A DNA stretch of 64,000 bases, taken from positions 1-64,000 of the forward strand of contig JALQPE010000740.1 in assembly GCA_030407315.1 (NCBI GenBank), written 5' to 3'. Every line of letters begins with the position of its first letter. Within the stretch, counting starts at the first letter, position 1. Made by a program: the position numbers and the translations under genes. The notes under the pieces are model-generated. The model saw only the letters and a list, made by a program, of their open reading frames with translations. It did no database searches and was not told the origin of the DNA. Origin of the DNA: Asparagopsis taxiformis (taxonomy: Eukaryota > Rhodophyta > Florideophyceae > Bonnemaisoniales > Bonnemaisoniaceae). This document shows, piece after piece, positions 1 to 9,277 of this stretch.

Positions 1-800
1 CCCCTAATCCCCTAATCCCCTAATCCCTAATCCCCTAATCCCCTAATCCCCTAAATCCCCTAATCCCCTAATCCCCTAATCCCCTAATCCCCTAATCCCC
101 TAATCCCCTAATCCCCTAATCCCCTAATCCCCTAATCCCCTAATCCCCTAATCCCCTAATCCCTAATCCCCTAATCCCCTAATCCCCTAATCCCCTAATC
201 CCCTAATCCCCTAATCCCCTAATCCCCTAATCCCTAATCCCCTAATCCCCTAATCCCCTAATCCCCTAATCCCCTAATCCCCTAATCCCCTAATCCCCTA
301 ATCCCTAATCCCCTAATCCCCTAATCCCCTAATCCCCTAATCCCCTAATCCCCTAATCCCCTAATCCCCTAATCCCCTAATCCCTAAATCCCCTAATCCC
401 CTAAATCCCCTAATCCCCTAATCCCCTAATCCCCTAATCCCCTAATCCCTAATCCCCTAATCCCTAATCCCCTAATCCCCTAATCCCCTAATCCCCTAAT
501 CCCCTAATCCCCTAATCCCCTAAATCCCCTAATCCCCTAATCCCCTAATCCCCTAAATCCCCTAATCCCCTAATCCCCTAATCCCCTAAATCCCCTAATC
601 CCCTAATCCCCTAATCCCCTAATCCCTAATCCCCTAATCCCCTAATCCCCTAATCCCCTAATCCCCTAATCCCCTAAAATCCCCTAATCCCCTAATCCCC
701 TAAAAAAATCCCCTAAATCCCCTAAATCCTAATCCCTTAATCCCCTTAATCCCCTAATAAATCCCCTAAAAAATCCCTTAATCCCCTAATCCCCTAAAAG
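1..800. repeat. Telomeric repeat array (chromosome left end)
   Basis: About 100 head-to-tail copies, dominated by the 8-mer CCCCTAAT with interspersed CCCTAAT (7) and CCCCTAAAT (9). The array decays after about 690 into variants such as CCCCTAAAAAAAT and CCCTTAAT before unique sequence starts near 800. The C-rich strand reads 5' to 3' from the window start, the orientation expected at a left chromosome end with the G-rich 3' end on the other strand. The G-strand unit ATTAGGGG is related to the TTAGGG class but longer by an A and a G. Confidence 0.97.
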
Positions 801-1640
801 ACGTTCCTATTCTTTTTCGAGCACAGCAAGACGTTTAGCAGGACCTTTCTGTTCTCCGACTTTTGCTACAGCAAGACGGTCTTCTGCTCCTTTTGAGGTG
901 TTTAAAGGTGCACCTCTAGAGGAATGTCTCTTATACTGCTTTGGAACCAACAGGAATCACCTCTTCAGTCACGACAATTGGAGTGATTTCCTGTTCTTGC
1001 TCCACGACATCAGAAACTCCCTGTTCTGCTTGGGCTTTGGCAGATAATCTCTCTTCTGCTTGAGAAAAATCAGGAGTTTCCACTTTTTCCTTCTTTATAG
1101 AATTATTTCCCTGTTCTACTTATGCCACAGCATTTTCTTCCTCTTCTGCTTTTTTCACCAACAGAAAGTGCTTGTTCTATTTCTCCGGGGGTCATACGAC
1201 TCCGTTCTCTTTCCTCTTCGACCTTGGTAAACTACATTGCCTTTGTCCCCGTAGCATATTCCAGTTTGTCATAAAAACTGTTTGGAAACATCCCGTTCTT
1301 GGTTCTCAGACTTCTTCTGTCTATCACGTCTTCATGTAAGTCTACAAGGACGAAAAATGTGCTTTCCAATGCGATGATCAGTATCCCTGTCCTCTTTCGA
1401 GTTTTCTGCTCTCAAACCCGTTCGCACGAATTGCTCCATCACTAGTGCTGCAGCTGCAGACTTCTTCAACCACTTGCGAACGACCTCTGACATTCAATTT
1501 GTAAGGATCAACTTGCACCTCAGACGAACTATACTGAGCAATATTGATGCTTGTCTCACTCGCTAAAGGAGAATTAATCTTTTCCGCTACTTCTTCGCCA
1601 CTACATTCAACCGTTGCGAAACCTTTCCCGGCTTTCATTC
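801..1640 (-). pseudogene. Subtelomeric coding remnant, acidic/Glu-Gln-rich
   Basis: The minus strand holds short open stretches interrupted by stops and frame changes. One reads EQEITPIVVTEEVIPVGSKA just inside the telomere (roughly 935-1030), preceded by a Gln/Glu/Ala-rich stretch. Another open stretch of 86 codons runs 1638-1378 on the minus strand and is also Glu/Ser-rich. Recurrent words (cttctgct, ctgttct on the plus strand) suggest the ancestral protein was repetitive. No family is recognised. It looks like an eroded gene or gene fragment rather than a working one. Confidence 0.35.
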
Positions 1641-2476
1641 GATCTAATGAACTCGTTCACCACAACGCTTTGTCCTATGCTCATTATCTCATTACTTTAT
1701 GCAGAATGATTGTTATTCCATCCGGGCTTACCTTACTCAACATCGTTTTGCTATGTTGTATCGCATTCCCTAAACACAAACCCGGCCAAGATGTATCCAT
1801 TTCCGTTTATTACGCAGTGATGCTCTAAGAACTAATACTGAATATGATTTTCTCATGCACGTAGTTCCTACTCGTATACTCTACCATATTCTCGGCCCTA
1901 TTCACAAGGTGAAAACAAGATCTCTCGTTAAATCATACTCCGTGTGATATCTTAAATTGGCATAAATTTATATATTGCAATGCAGATTCACTGCTCGCTT
2001 GCAACATGAAAATTATAAAAATTCTTCGACACTGCTGTCTCCTAACCGCCACCATCCACGTGGCCCGCTTAGCCTGCCTGCCAAGTGTTCTCAAAGCATG
2101 CAATGACGTCATCCATATATACCATCCACATCATCACTGGAAGCGCGGACTCCTCGTCCAGGAAAGTGCGCCATTTTTCTTACTCTTCACCTCCCCCTTT
2201 CCTGTTGGCCTCATATGCTAGTGTTTTTCCTATATTTCTGTAGTGATGACGTCATTCTAGACAATAAAAGGCGGTCGATCATGTGCGCCTCTTCTGCCAG
2301 ATCATGTGCTTCCAAGCATAATTCGCACCCTAGGCATCGTTTTACTGGGCCTCCCATCCCACCGCTCTGTTTCGAAATTATCCCTCTATTGTTCTCCTAC
2401 ACGTCTTTTCCGCCCGTAGAGTACTACTTAAACGACAGATTCTGGAAATCCCTGTTTCCATCTCCATATCCATCGG

Positions 2477-2546
2477 AAAACAAAGGATCAATAATTACGC
2501 TCTGGAAGCGACCGCTTCCAGAGCGTAATTATTGATCCTTTGTTTT
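2477..2546. repeat. Perfect 34-bp hairpin/cruciform in S1
   Basis: Arms 2477-2510 and 2513-2546 are exact reverse complements (34 of 34) separated by a 2-nt spacer (ac). The S2 copy has another long hairpin at the equivalent position (61143-61245) with different arm sequence; see findings. Confidence 0.95.
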
Positions 2547-3249
2547 ATACCGGTATAGATGGTACGTCTCCACATTTCACGCCACTAACCCAGTATTCTA
2601 TTCGTTTTCTCAGGTTTCCAGTCGGTGAGTTTTCCACTTCTCCTTTCATTTATCTTCCTCTCTTACCACTTCTCCAATACTTTTCTTATCTCCTCTGCCC
2701 GTGAGTACCTATCTCAACTTGGAATGCAATGGTATTCGTTAAGGTACGTTAGTCTCCTGGTAACCATCAGTTTCCCTCTCCAATTCAACGTCACTAACTT
2801 GTTTCCTTTCTCTACATCATTTTTTCTTCTTCTCTTCATTTCCTAGCTTATTCATGCAGCTCAATCAGTTGATAGATTTCTAGACTTTTCTAGTAGTTTT
2901 AGTTTTACTCGTCGGAATAGTGTTAGTTGTAGTAGCATTTTTACATAGAGATTGTTTATTCTCAATGTAGCCTGCGCAAATAAAAAAATCCAGAGTGAAG
3001 CTTCCCATATCGCACCCTCTTAGATTGCTACCTATCCTACCGCGTATACCTCTCGCTAGCTCATAGTCATTACGAAATAAAAATTCCTAGCCGTACTATT
3101 CTGTCCATTCCCATATGAATACCGTCCATGCCCCATCCTCATAGCGCTAGAACTGCCTTCCTCTACCCCAGAAAGATGCCCACGACAGCGTGACGCTCCA
3201 TCTCATCCACCACTCCCAGACACCGAATTTTACTATATCAGGACACTAC

Positions 3250-3570
3250 TTTTACTGTCTCCAGGTGCTGCCCAGGGCAGCACGAAATACTGTCTCCAGG
3301 TGCTGCCCAGAGCAGCACGAAATACTGTCTACAGGTGCTGCCCAGGGCAGCACGAAATACTGTCTACAGGTACTGCCCAGGGCAGCACAAAGTACTGTCT
3401 ACAGGTACTGCCCAGGGCAGCACAAAGTACTGTCTACAGGTACTGCCCAGGACAATGAAAATCACTGTCTCCAGGTACTGCCCAGGACAGTGAAAATCAC
3501 TGTCTCCAGGTACTGCCCAGGACAGTGAAAATCACTGTCTCCAGGTACTACCCAGGACAGTGCACCGTGT
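3250..3570 (+). repeat. 35-bp minisatellite with nested palindrome (S1)
   Basis: About nine tandem copies of a 35-bp unit. Each contains the 19-bp dyad GTGCTGCCCAGGGCAGCAC or a decayed version, framed by ACTGTC. Because 35 is not a multiple of 3, the plus ORF over it reads the repeat in successive frames, so it is not evidence for a protein. The array is expanded in S2 (48955-49325). Confidence 0.9.
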
Positions 3571-3689
3571 TGGTCCCATCTATTGTCCCAGGCAGCGTAT
3601 TTCACTATCCGGCCATGTTGCCTTGGCCAATACAAAACACTATCCGCCAACACTGCCCAGTACAGTAAATTACATCATATCCAACTATT

Positions 3690-3910
3690 GAATAAATCAT
3701 TAATTTTTACTGTCTCCATTCACTGCCTCAGACAGTACTGTGAGACAGTGTTTTTTACTGTCTGCAGACAGTGTTCCGTACTGTCTGCCAGACAGTGCAA
3801 ATCACTGTCTCCAAGTGTGGCATTAATTTTCATTTGCCGCATAGTGATTTTTACTGTCTCAGACAGTAAAAATCACTGTCTCGCAGTACTGTCTGAGGCC
3901 CCCTTTTCAA
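3690..3910. repeat. Cluster of ACTGTC/GACAGT inverted motifs
   Basis: Many short complementary words (ACTGTC, GACAGT, CAGACAGT) alternate and could fold into stacked hairpins. The same arrangement is conserved in S2 (48640-48830), so it predates the duplication. No coding function is seen. Confidence 0.7.
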
Positions 3911-3920
3911 CACCGTAGTG

Positions 3921-4408
3921 AACCACTGCCCCGACTAAATGCGTCTCAGGTTATACAGAATTATATATACCGTCATCATACAACTCATACATATTATAAA
4001 CTACACTGTAATCCAGACAACAAGCCAGTCGTCGTGGCCCTTCCCTCACAAACAACCCCTCATACATATTATCCACATCGGTCCTATTGCAATACTCCGT
4101 CAGTGACTTCCAAGTCATACCAGTCTCCTTCATACACATTATAACAGTTCCGCCTCACAATACTGTCCCGTTCACCTACGTAATACTCAGACTTGTCTGC
4201 ACCGAAAACCCGCCCGTGCACTACAGTTCCGCTGTCGGACTTCACCTCCACCACTGTCGGACTTACATTCCAGACACTTTTACACACCCCTATTGTCCCG
4301 GTTCCAGTCTGTTTTCTCCCAGCATCACCGTCCGACCAATAGGACTTGGATCCTGTGTACCTCCGATCCCAGGATCCTGCACGGGACTGGACTTGAAAAC
4401 GCCGTAAC
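3921..4408. other. Intergenic stretch with degenerate short repeats
   Basis: The motif catacatatta or cataca(c)attata recurs several times (for example near 3987, 4063 and 4132), giving a weak tandem structure. On the minus strand a 149-codon ORF (4533-4084) runs through it, overlapping the start of the plus-strand Cys-rich remnant. It matches no family I know and shares the repetitive Tyr-rich tail. I see no firm gene. Confidence 0.4.
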
Positions 4409-5446
4409 ATGGTAATAGGGAGAAGTGGGTCTCCAGCTACATGTCTTGTGATATTCAACGCGAAGTATTTCCATACAGTCTTGAAACCGACGTGGGCTTC
4501 CTTCGGGAAAGATGAAATTAATGGCCATGCCAACTATGGTGGCCATTTTGTGTCATGGGCTGAACAATCGGTTCAATGCCGTCGACAGCTTTTATATTCG
4601 GCAGTAGATGGATCTTCATCAGATATATGTGCAGTTCTTTCGGATGATTCTTCGGTTTGGTGCGATGTATGTAAGTTTACATTTCCTACCACTGAGCATG
4701 ATACGCTTCGATTACCTTCAGACTGTCCAATTCGAGAATACAAGACAAAATCAGGCTCCCAGATTCATGGAGAGAAATGTGGAAGAGCCCCTCTCAAAAT
4801 ACAAGCTGAAACTAAGAATGCTACCAGAGCCAAGAACACCGGAGAAATACTTGGAAGCACGGTTTCGAGAGACATTTCATTCTGTTCTGCAACATCAAGA
4901 AAGGTTACAGCACAGATACATGAATTTCATCAGCGAATATCCAAGCTTTCTGGAAAGTGTATAGTGTGTATTGTCGAAAACAATGAATGGCATGATACGA
5001 AAAATTCCTGTCTGAAGAACAGATGCTTCCGATGCCTTCTCCCAGGACATGACGCAGCAAAATGTCCCGCTCTAAGCTCATCCGCTATAGAATCCCACAA
5101 AATTTCATTGGGTATTCGTTTTCTCTGCTACGCATGTCGCATGAATGAGTTCAAGGGTGAGCCGCTTCATAGGGACGGAGAGTTCGGATCGAGAAAGCGA
5201 TGTCCGATTTTGGCGTCCCTTCATCTCTGTTTCCTGCTAGCTTCAAGATCTTCCAGTCGCAATGATCTCGAGCATGCCGAACCTGGGTACATTTGCTGGC
5301 CTTCTGTTATTTCCCAAGCTCCGGGAAAACACGTCAATGCCGCTAAAGAATTGTTAGACTGGGCAACCTCTACCTCAACAAACGGCTCTCTGAATCTGAT
5401 GGATGTTGTGAAGGTCTTTTTCAGTTTAAAGAATTCTCCAGCCTAG
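4409..5446 (+). pseudogene. Cys/His-rich subtelomeric protein remnant
   Basis: A 345-codon ORF. Its second half is protein-like: a CIVCIV pair, WHDTKNSC, then CFRCLLPGHDAAKC (C-x2-C-x4-H-x4-C, a zinc-knuckle-like spacing), then CYACRMNEF and GEPLHRDGEFG. Between 4760 and 4964 another frame (the ORF at 4608-4964) looks more coding-like, with a charged helical stretch ending FISEYPSFLESV. The real gene therefore probably crossed frames here, and this copy is broken. Cys-rich tails of this kind accompany some helicase-like subtelomeric genes in fungi, but no helicase motif is present in this window, so that link is only a suggestion. An actual function is unknown. Confidence 0.45.
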
Positions 5447-5721
5447 TCTAGTAGCTCAGGTAAATACAGAACTGTTGTGATTAACCTCTGCTGCGAATAA
5501 GCGCATAATACGTTGAATTACCACTTCTCTTCTCCCGACCGAGTCGAGAACACATTGGCAAAGTGCTGGTACTACAGGCCAAGTGGTAGGGACATGGCAC
5601 ATTTTTTAGCTTCAGCTCAGTGTCGCACAGCTCGTAGAGTAGAGCAAAGGCATGGTAGTCGAAGACCTCGTCTGCAATCAATTCTGCCGCAGAAAAAAAA
5701 TTATCTAGTGAATTCTGATCA

Positions 5722-6444
5722 GTGCCTCCCCGCAAAGCGAATCTCGTCCAGAATATCGAAAAAATTAGGAATTACGATTTTGTCCAAATCAAAGCCGCAT
5801 TGAATAATTTTCTTCTGCCACAAAAATTTGAAAATCCATCAATCCAACATTCTAACGCATACTCCCTGAATGAAATATACCTAGGGATACAAGCGCGCAA
5901 GTCAGAAGTCTTGGACATCAAAAAGGAGCTCACCGAGTTGGAGCGTGAATGGAAAATTGACACACACACCACTCTCACGCAACTCAACGAAGAAGGCCTC
6001 AACCCTTATCCACACGTCACAATCGATCACACGCTGGCCGAATGGATTAACATCCTCAAGACCAAACAAGATCAAGTGGAAAAGAAACTGAGAACAAATG
6101 ACCTTCTCAAACGGAGAGCCAAACAAAAATGGGCCACTCAGAAAGCCGCGAGGCTTGAAGAGGAGAGAACCAATATGATCCTAGAGCAACCCGCTCAGAA
6201 TCAAGCTGATGATTCGAGGATCAAAGCCATGGAACTCAAGGTCAAAAAACTGGAAAGGCAACTAGCAACCGCCCTCCCAAAAGGAGGAGCCAAGCCGACA
6301 AAAGCTGTTGGTGGAGGCCAGAGCAAAAAGCCCAACCAGAAACAGCCACACAAGAACGGAGGAAAAGGAAACAAAGCCAAGCCCGGTTCCGCAAAAGACA
6401 CCCAAGGACGCCCGGGCCCCTCCAAGCGTTCAACACGCCAATAG
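5722..6444 (+). CDS. ORF1 of Penelope-like element: coiled-coil, basic tail
   Basis: 240 codons. Residues about 50-165 are rich in Glu/Lys/Leu with heptad-like spacing (coiled coil). Residues about 185-240 are Lys/Gly/Gln/Pro-rich and strongly basic, as expected for RNA or DNA binding. It ends 8 bases before the RT ORF in a different frame, so the pair was probably made from one transcript by reinitiation or frameshifting. Some endonuclease-less Penelope-like elements carry a coiled-coil ORF1 ahead of RT, which fits. No enzymatic motif is seen. The start codon at 5722 is the first in frame; the upstream boundary is uncertain. Confidence 0.6.
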   Translation: MPPRKANLVQNIEKIRNYDFVQIKAALNNFLLPQKFENPSIQHSNAYSLNEIYLGIQARKSEVLDIKKELTELEREWKIDTHTTLTQLNEEGLNPYPHVTIDHTLAEWINILKTKQDQVEKKLRTNDLLKRRAKQKWATQKAARLEEERTNMILEQPAQNQADDSRIKAMELKVKKLERQLATALPKGGAKPTKAVGGGQSKKPNQKQPHKNGGKGNKAKPGSAKDTQGRPGPSKRSTRQ

Positions 6445-6452
6445 GCGTAAGT

Positions 6453-8198
6453 GTGGACAAATTCTCTCCTGAAGCCAAAGCAGTTCTCAAGATCGGACAC
6501 AAATTCGCGTTCAACAAACGACTCAAGAACTCAATGGCACTACTTATCAACAACGTCCACGATAAGTTTCAGGGGAGAATCAATACTCTTTCGTCACAAG
6601 AGAGGGACAACTGGAAGGCATGGAAACTCAACTCATTGAGATACATCGCCCGTCTCACCCCGAGACTCAGTGAACCTCTGACAAGAGTATTGAAGAAGGG
6701 CATACAAGACCTCAAAGAAATGAATGTCATCGTGAAACAAGCAGACAAAAATTTCGGCCTTGTTGCAATTCGAGGAGACATATACAATGGGATGCTCATG
6801 GAAAATCTAAATGAACCCACATATGTCAAGGTGGATAGCTTCCCCCACTCGGAGATCCTTCAAAGAATGACGAATATACTCAGACTCACAAAGAGTATAA
6901 GACAATGGGAAAGACAGAAAATGATCAAGTTTGCTGAAGAAGCAAAAGAAGCCTGCCCATTCTACGTCATCCCCAAGCTTCACAAAAAGAAGCTAGGAAG
7001 CAGACCCATCTCCCCACAGCATTCTTACATGCTTGCACCCTTGAGCAAAGCCTTGGCTAAAACACTTCAAGGGATATCTGATGGCATTTTGGAAATCGCT
7101 AAGGACTCAAGAGATGTGGTAAGAAGATTGGAAACCTTCAATACAGACACACCATACGTGTTTGTGACGTATGACGTTGAGAAACTATACCCCAGCATCA
7201 ACCTACAAGATGCAGTGGAGACATTACAAAGGAATCTCGAAGTCATGCAAGAAGACAACAACTTCTGGACGAAAGTCCTCAAGCTAATCATGTTCAATAA
7301 CTACGTGACAGCTCGAGGACAAACCTACAGGCAGATGGTAGGCACCGCGACAGGCACACAAGTCGCACCGCCATTCGCCAATTTGTATCTATACTTCAAG
7401 TTCAAAGAAGTACTGGAAGACGAAGATATTCTCTTCCAAAGCAGATACATCGATGACGGATTGCTCATGGTCAAGACACTGGAAAAAGCGAACCAAGTCA
7501 TGACAAGACTCAATCAGGCATCGAATCTAAGCCTCACACATGACATAAGTTCAGAAACAGCGACCTACCTCGACATCACGGTCTACAAAGGAACAAGATT
7601 CAAGGAGGAACGGACTCTGGACTTGAAAGTCTACTTCAAGCCAACCAACAAGCTTCTCTACCTTCCTGCACGAAGTCACCACCCTGGCACAATGAAGACA
7701 GGGATCGTCACCGGCGAAGCAATTCGCACACTGCGAAACACAAGTGACAAGACAGAATGGTTGAAGGCAATGGCTCATATCTTCAAAGGACTCTTACAAA
7801 GAGGCTACGACCCACTGAAGATCAAACAGAAGTGGAGCAAGATCAAGTTTGAGGACAGGGAAAGGTACATCTTTGAAGAAACGACAAGGGAGACACAAAC
7901 AAAAGACATTGTGTTGACCTGGTACAATGATGACACCTACAAGTATTGGAAAGGACTTCTCGCCAAACACCCGATGGAAAAAGTATTAATACAAAAGAAA
8001 CCGGGAGCCTACGACAAGAAGCAACAGACAATTATGGATAACTGGCCTCCGACAATCATTTACCATGAGTTCGACAAGCTCGGAAAGAAAGTGATATCGG
8101 CCAAAGCTAGCTGGGAATATCCGAAGCTCAACCAGGTCCCCAACCAGAGACCGAAGGGTCCCAACTTTGGACCACTTGAGCCCCGAAATACCCCATAA
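6453..8198 (+). CDS. Reverse transcriptase, Penelope-like
   Basis: 581 codons, uninterrupted. The RT domain occupies about residues 90-400. Visible motifs are VIVKQADKNFGLVAI, FYVIPKLHKKK followed by RPI, catalytic block A in FVTYDVEKLYPSI (residue about 236), GTATGTQVAPPFANLYL (block B, about 297), and block C RYIDDGLLM (about 332). Blocks D/E follow with a TYLDITV segment. DVxxLYPSI together with GTxxGTxxAPxFANLY suits Penelope-like elements more than LINE or LTR elements. The C-terminus (residues 480-581) is basic and Pro-rich with no GIY-YIG nuclease, so a target-site nick would have to be supplied by a chromosome end or a break. The full length suggests a recent insertion. Confidence 0.8.
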   Translation: MDKFSPEAKAVLKIGHKFAFNKRLKNSMALLINNVHDKFQGRINTLSSQERDNWKAWKLNSLRYIARLTPRLSEPLTRVLKKGIQDLKEMNVIVKQADKNFGLVAIRGDIYNGMLMENLNEPTYVKVDSFPHSEILQRMTNILRLTKSIRQWERQKMIKFAEEAKEACPFYVIPKLHKKKLGSRPISPQHSYMLAPLSKALAKTLQGISDGILEIAKDSRDVVRRLETFNTDTPYVFVTYDVEKLYPSINLQDAVETLQRNLEVMQEDNNFWTKVLKLIMFNNYVTARGQTYRQMVGTATGTQVAPPFANLYLYFKFKEVLEDEDILFQSRYIDDGLLMVKTLEKANQVMTRLNQASNLSLTHDISSETATYLDITVYKGTRFKEERTLDLKVYFKPTNKLLYLPARSHHPGTMKTGIVTGEAIRTLRNTSDKTEWLKAMAHIFKGLLQRGYDPLKIKQKWSKIKFEDRERYIFEETTRETQTKDIVLTWYNDDTYKYWKGLLAKHPMEKVLIQKKPGAYDKKQQTIMDNWPPTIIYHEFDKLGKKVISAKASWEYPKLNQVPNQRPKGPNFGPLEPRNTP

Positions 8199-8295
8199 TA
8201 GTTTCGATACAAACACCCCCCTTAGAACCCCCTACGGGAGCCCTAGAGGTACATAAATAGCAGGTAGGTAGGACCAGTCCCTGACCCCGAGAGGT

Positions 8296-8334
8296 AAGGA
8301 GCTGAAGAAGACATAAAGTCGAAACGTTCTCCTT
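8296..8334 (+). ncRNA. Candidate minimal type-I hammerhead ribozyme
   Basis: Stem I is AAGGAG (8296-8301) pairing with CTCCTT (8329-8334), 6 of 6. The core CTGAAGA is at 8302-8308. Stem II is GAC/GTC (8310-8312, 8318-8320) with loop ATAAA. The core GAAA is at 8321-8324, then CGTT. Stem III would be the minimal A-C/G-U pairing with cleavage after GUU. Hammerhead motifs with very short stem III are known near the ends of Penelope-like elements, and the location 98 nt after the RT stop fits. GUU is not the best cleavage triplet and activity is unproven. Confidence 0.5.
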
Positions 8335-8616
8335 CTCACCAATCGGCGTTCAACTTGGTACTGGCTCGAAACATAGCCTGCCTGCAACTCAACCTCTATC
8401 TGCCTCTCCCCTACCCCGGAAGGAGTCAAGCCACATACTCCCCCTGCAGCGGAGAAGCCCCTATCCCCGAACCCCGAAGCTCACGTTCGAGAGCGAAACA
8501 AGCCCCCGAGACAGGCTTTTTCCCCCTAAGACGACGCACCTCAAACGAAAATTTCGCACCCCCATCCCATCCCCGAACTGCCCCTATCCTGCCGCTCAGC
8601 ACATCCATTGAAGCCC

Positions 8617-8639
8617 AATCCCCTGAAAAATCCCCTAAA
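8617..8639 (+). repeat. Interstitial telomere-like scrap
   Basis: Two imperfect C-strand units, AATCCCCTG and AATCCCCTAAA, separated by an A-run. They resemble the degenerate edge of the terminal array (700-790) and lie in the same orientation as the real telomere. They fall between the Penelope-like element and the truncated gag of the Ty3 element. Two short units could also be chance. Confidence 0.4.
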
Positions 8640-9227
8640 GTGAATACCATTCCATTGGAGACGGAGCCTCACGAAGATGCCACTGGAAGTGGGGAAATAT
8701 TCGCCGTCGGCATGGAAGGAGAACCACCGCTCTCATCGGAGTCCCCGGCATCTTCGCTCACAAGGGGCTCCAGCGGGGTGACGCGCCGGGAGGAACGTAC
8801 TACGTTCCTGGGTAGTACCCCGCGAACGTAGCGTCAGCTGGAATTGAACCTGTCGGACAACATACATTCCAACGAAAGGAGGGTGGAAGGCTACAACCGG
8901 CCGACCAGCCGTACAGAATACCCGAAGACAGCGTACCCCCGTCCGCAAGGGATGAGACGGACACACGTCAAGTGTCTAATCTGTCGCAAGAAAGGACATG
9001 TCATGACGCAATGCCGGTTGTTGCCTCGCGAAGTGCGTATGACGATCAAAGACGCGCAGGTCAAGGATCCATTCAACCGCCAAGAATTGGAGCAGCTCCG
9101 TGCTCTGGTCGTAGAGCCGGATACTAATACTCCGCTTGGTGGAGAGGAAGATCACTCAGATGATGATAGTGATGCATCGTCAGATGCCGCCCCTCACCCG
9201 GAAAACGAGCTGGAGGAGGTGATGTAG
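8640..9227 (+). pseudogene. gag remnant with CCHC zinc knuckle
   Basis: Two open stretches in different frames (to 8831, and 8844-9227). The second contains CLICRKKGHVMTQC, a C-x2-C-x4-H-x4-C knuckle typical of nucleocapsid, followed by an acidic Asp/Ser-rich tail. No capsid domain precedes it. Gag of intact Ty3-type elements is usually several hundred residues, so most of it is lost. Function when intact: RNA packaging. Confidence 0.6.
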
Positions 9228-9277
9228 GGGAACCGCCTCCGTACTCTACAACGCTCAGTAAAGCGGTACTCGCAAAT

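Larger units (their letters stand above)
1600..3920 (+). repeat. Subtelomeric element copy S1 (uninterrupted)
   Basis: This 2.3-kb block recurs in inverted orientation at 48609-62115. Both copies start near a shared accgtt(g/a)cgaaacctttcc and end at a shared caacaccgtagtg. Open stretches such as 2006-2221 match the complement of 61498-61713 at most positions, including WKRGLLVQESAPFFLLFTSP. S1 lacks the 11.1-kb insertion found in S2 and shows the intact target at 3134-3135. It contains a perfect hairpin (2477-2546), a minisatellite (3250-3570) and a cluster of ACTGTC/GACAGT dyads. No convincing protein gene is present; short ORFs in it are by-products of repeats. Confidence 0.85.
5722..8616 (+). 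mobile_element. Penelope-like retroelement without endonuclease
   Basis: Comprises ORF1 (coiled-coil/basic), the RT ORF, and a 3' region with a hammerhead-like motif. No GIY-YIG endonuclease follows the RT. The 5' side points to the telomere and the 3' side to the interior. That is the orientation expected when the RNA 3' end is copied onto the G-rich 3' overhang of a left chromosome end. A short telomere-like sequence lies at the proposed 3' border (8617-8639). The 5' boundary is not visible; 5447-5721 carries no recognisable feature. Confidence 0.65.

Noticed and set aside
3190..3528. ORF of 112 codons over the 35-bp repeat (and 178- and 210-codon relatives at 48838-49633)
   Set aside because: The unit is 35 bp, so the repeat is read in three frames in turn. 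Open length follows from the lack of stops in the unit, not from selection.
3250..3570. CRISPR-like regular spacing of palindromic repeats
   Set aside because: No unique spacers; units are contiguous and imperfect, and the genome is eukaryotic.
8355..8372. tggtactggctcgaa as a tRNA primer-binding site for the Ty3 element
   Set aside because: Its complement does not give a proper T-arm to CCA distance, and no LTR precedes it.
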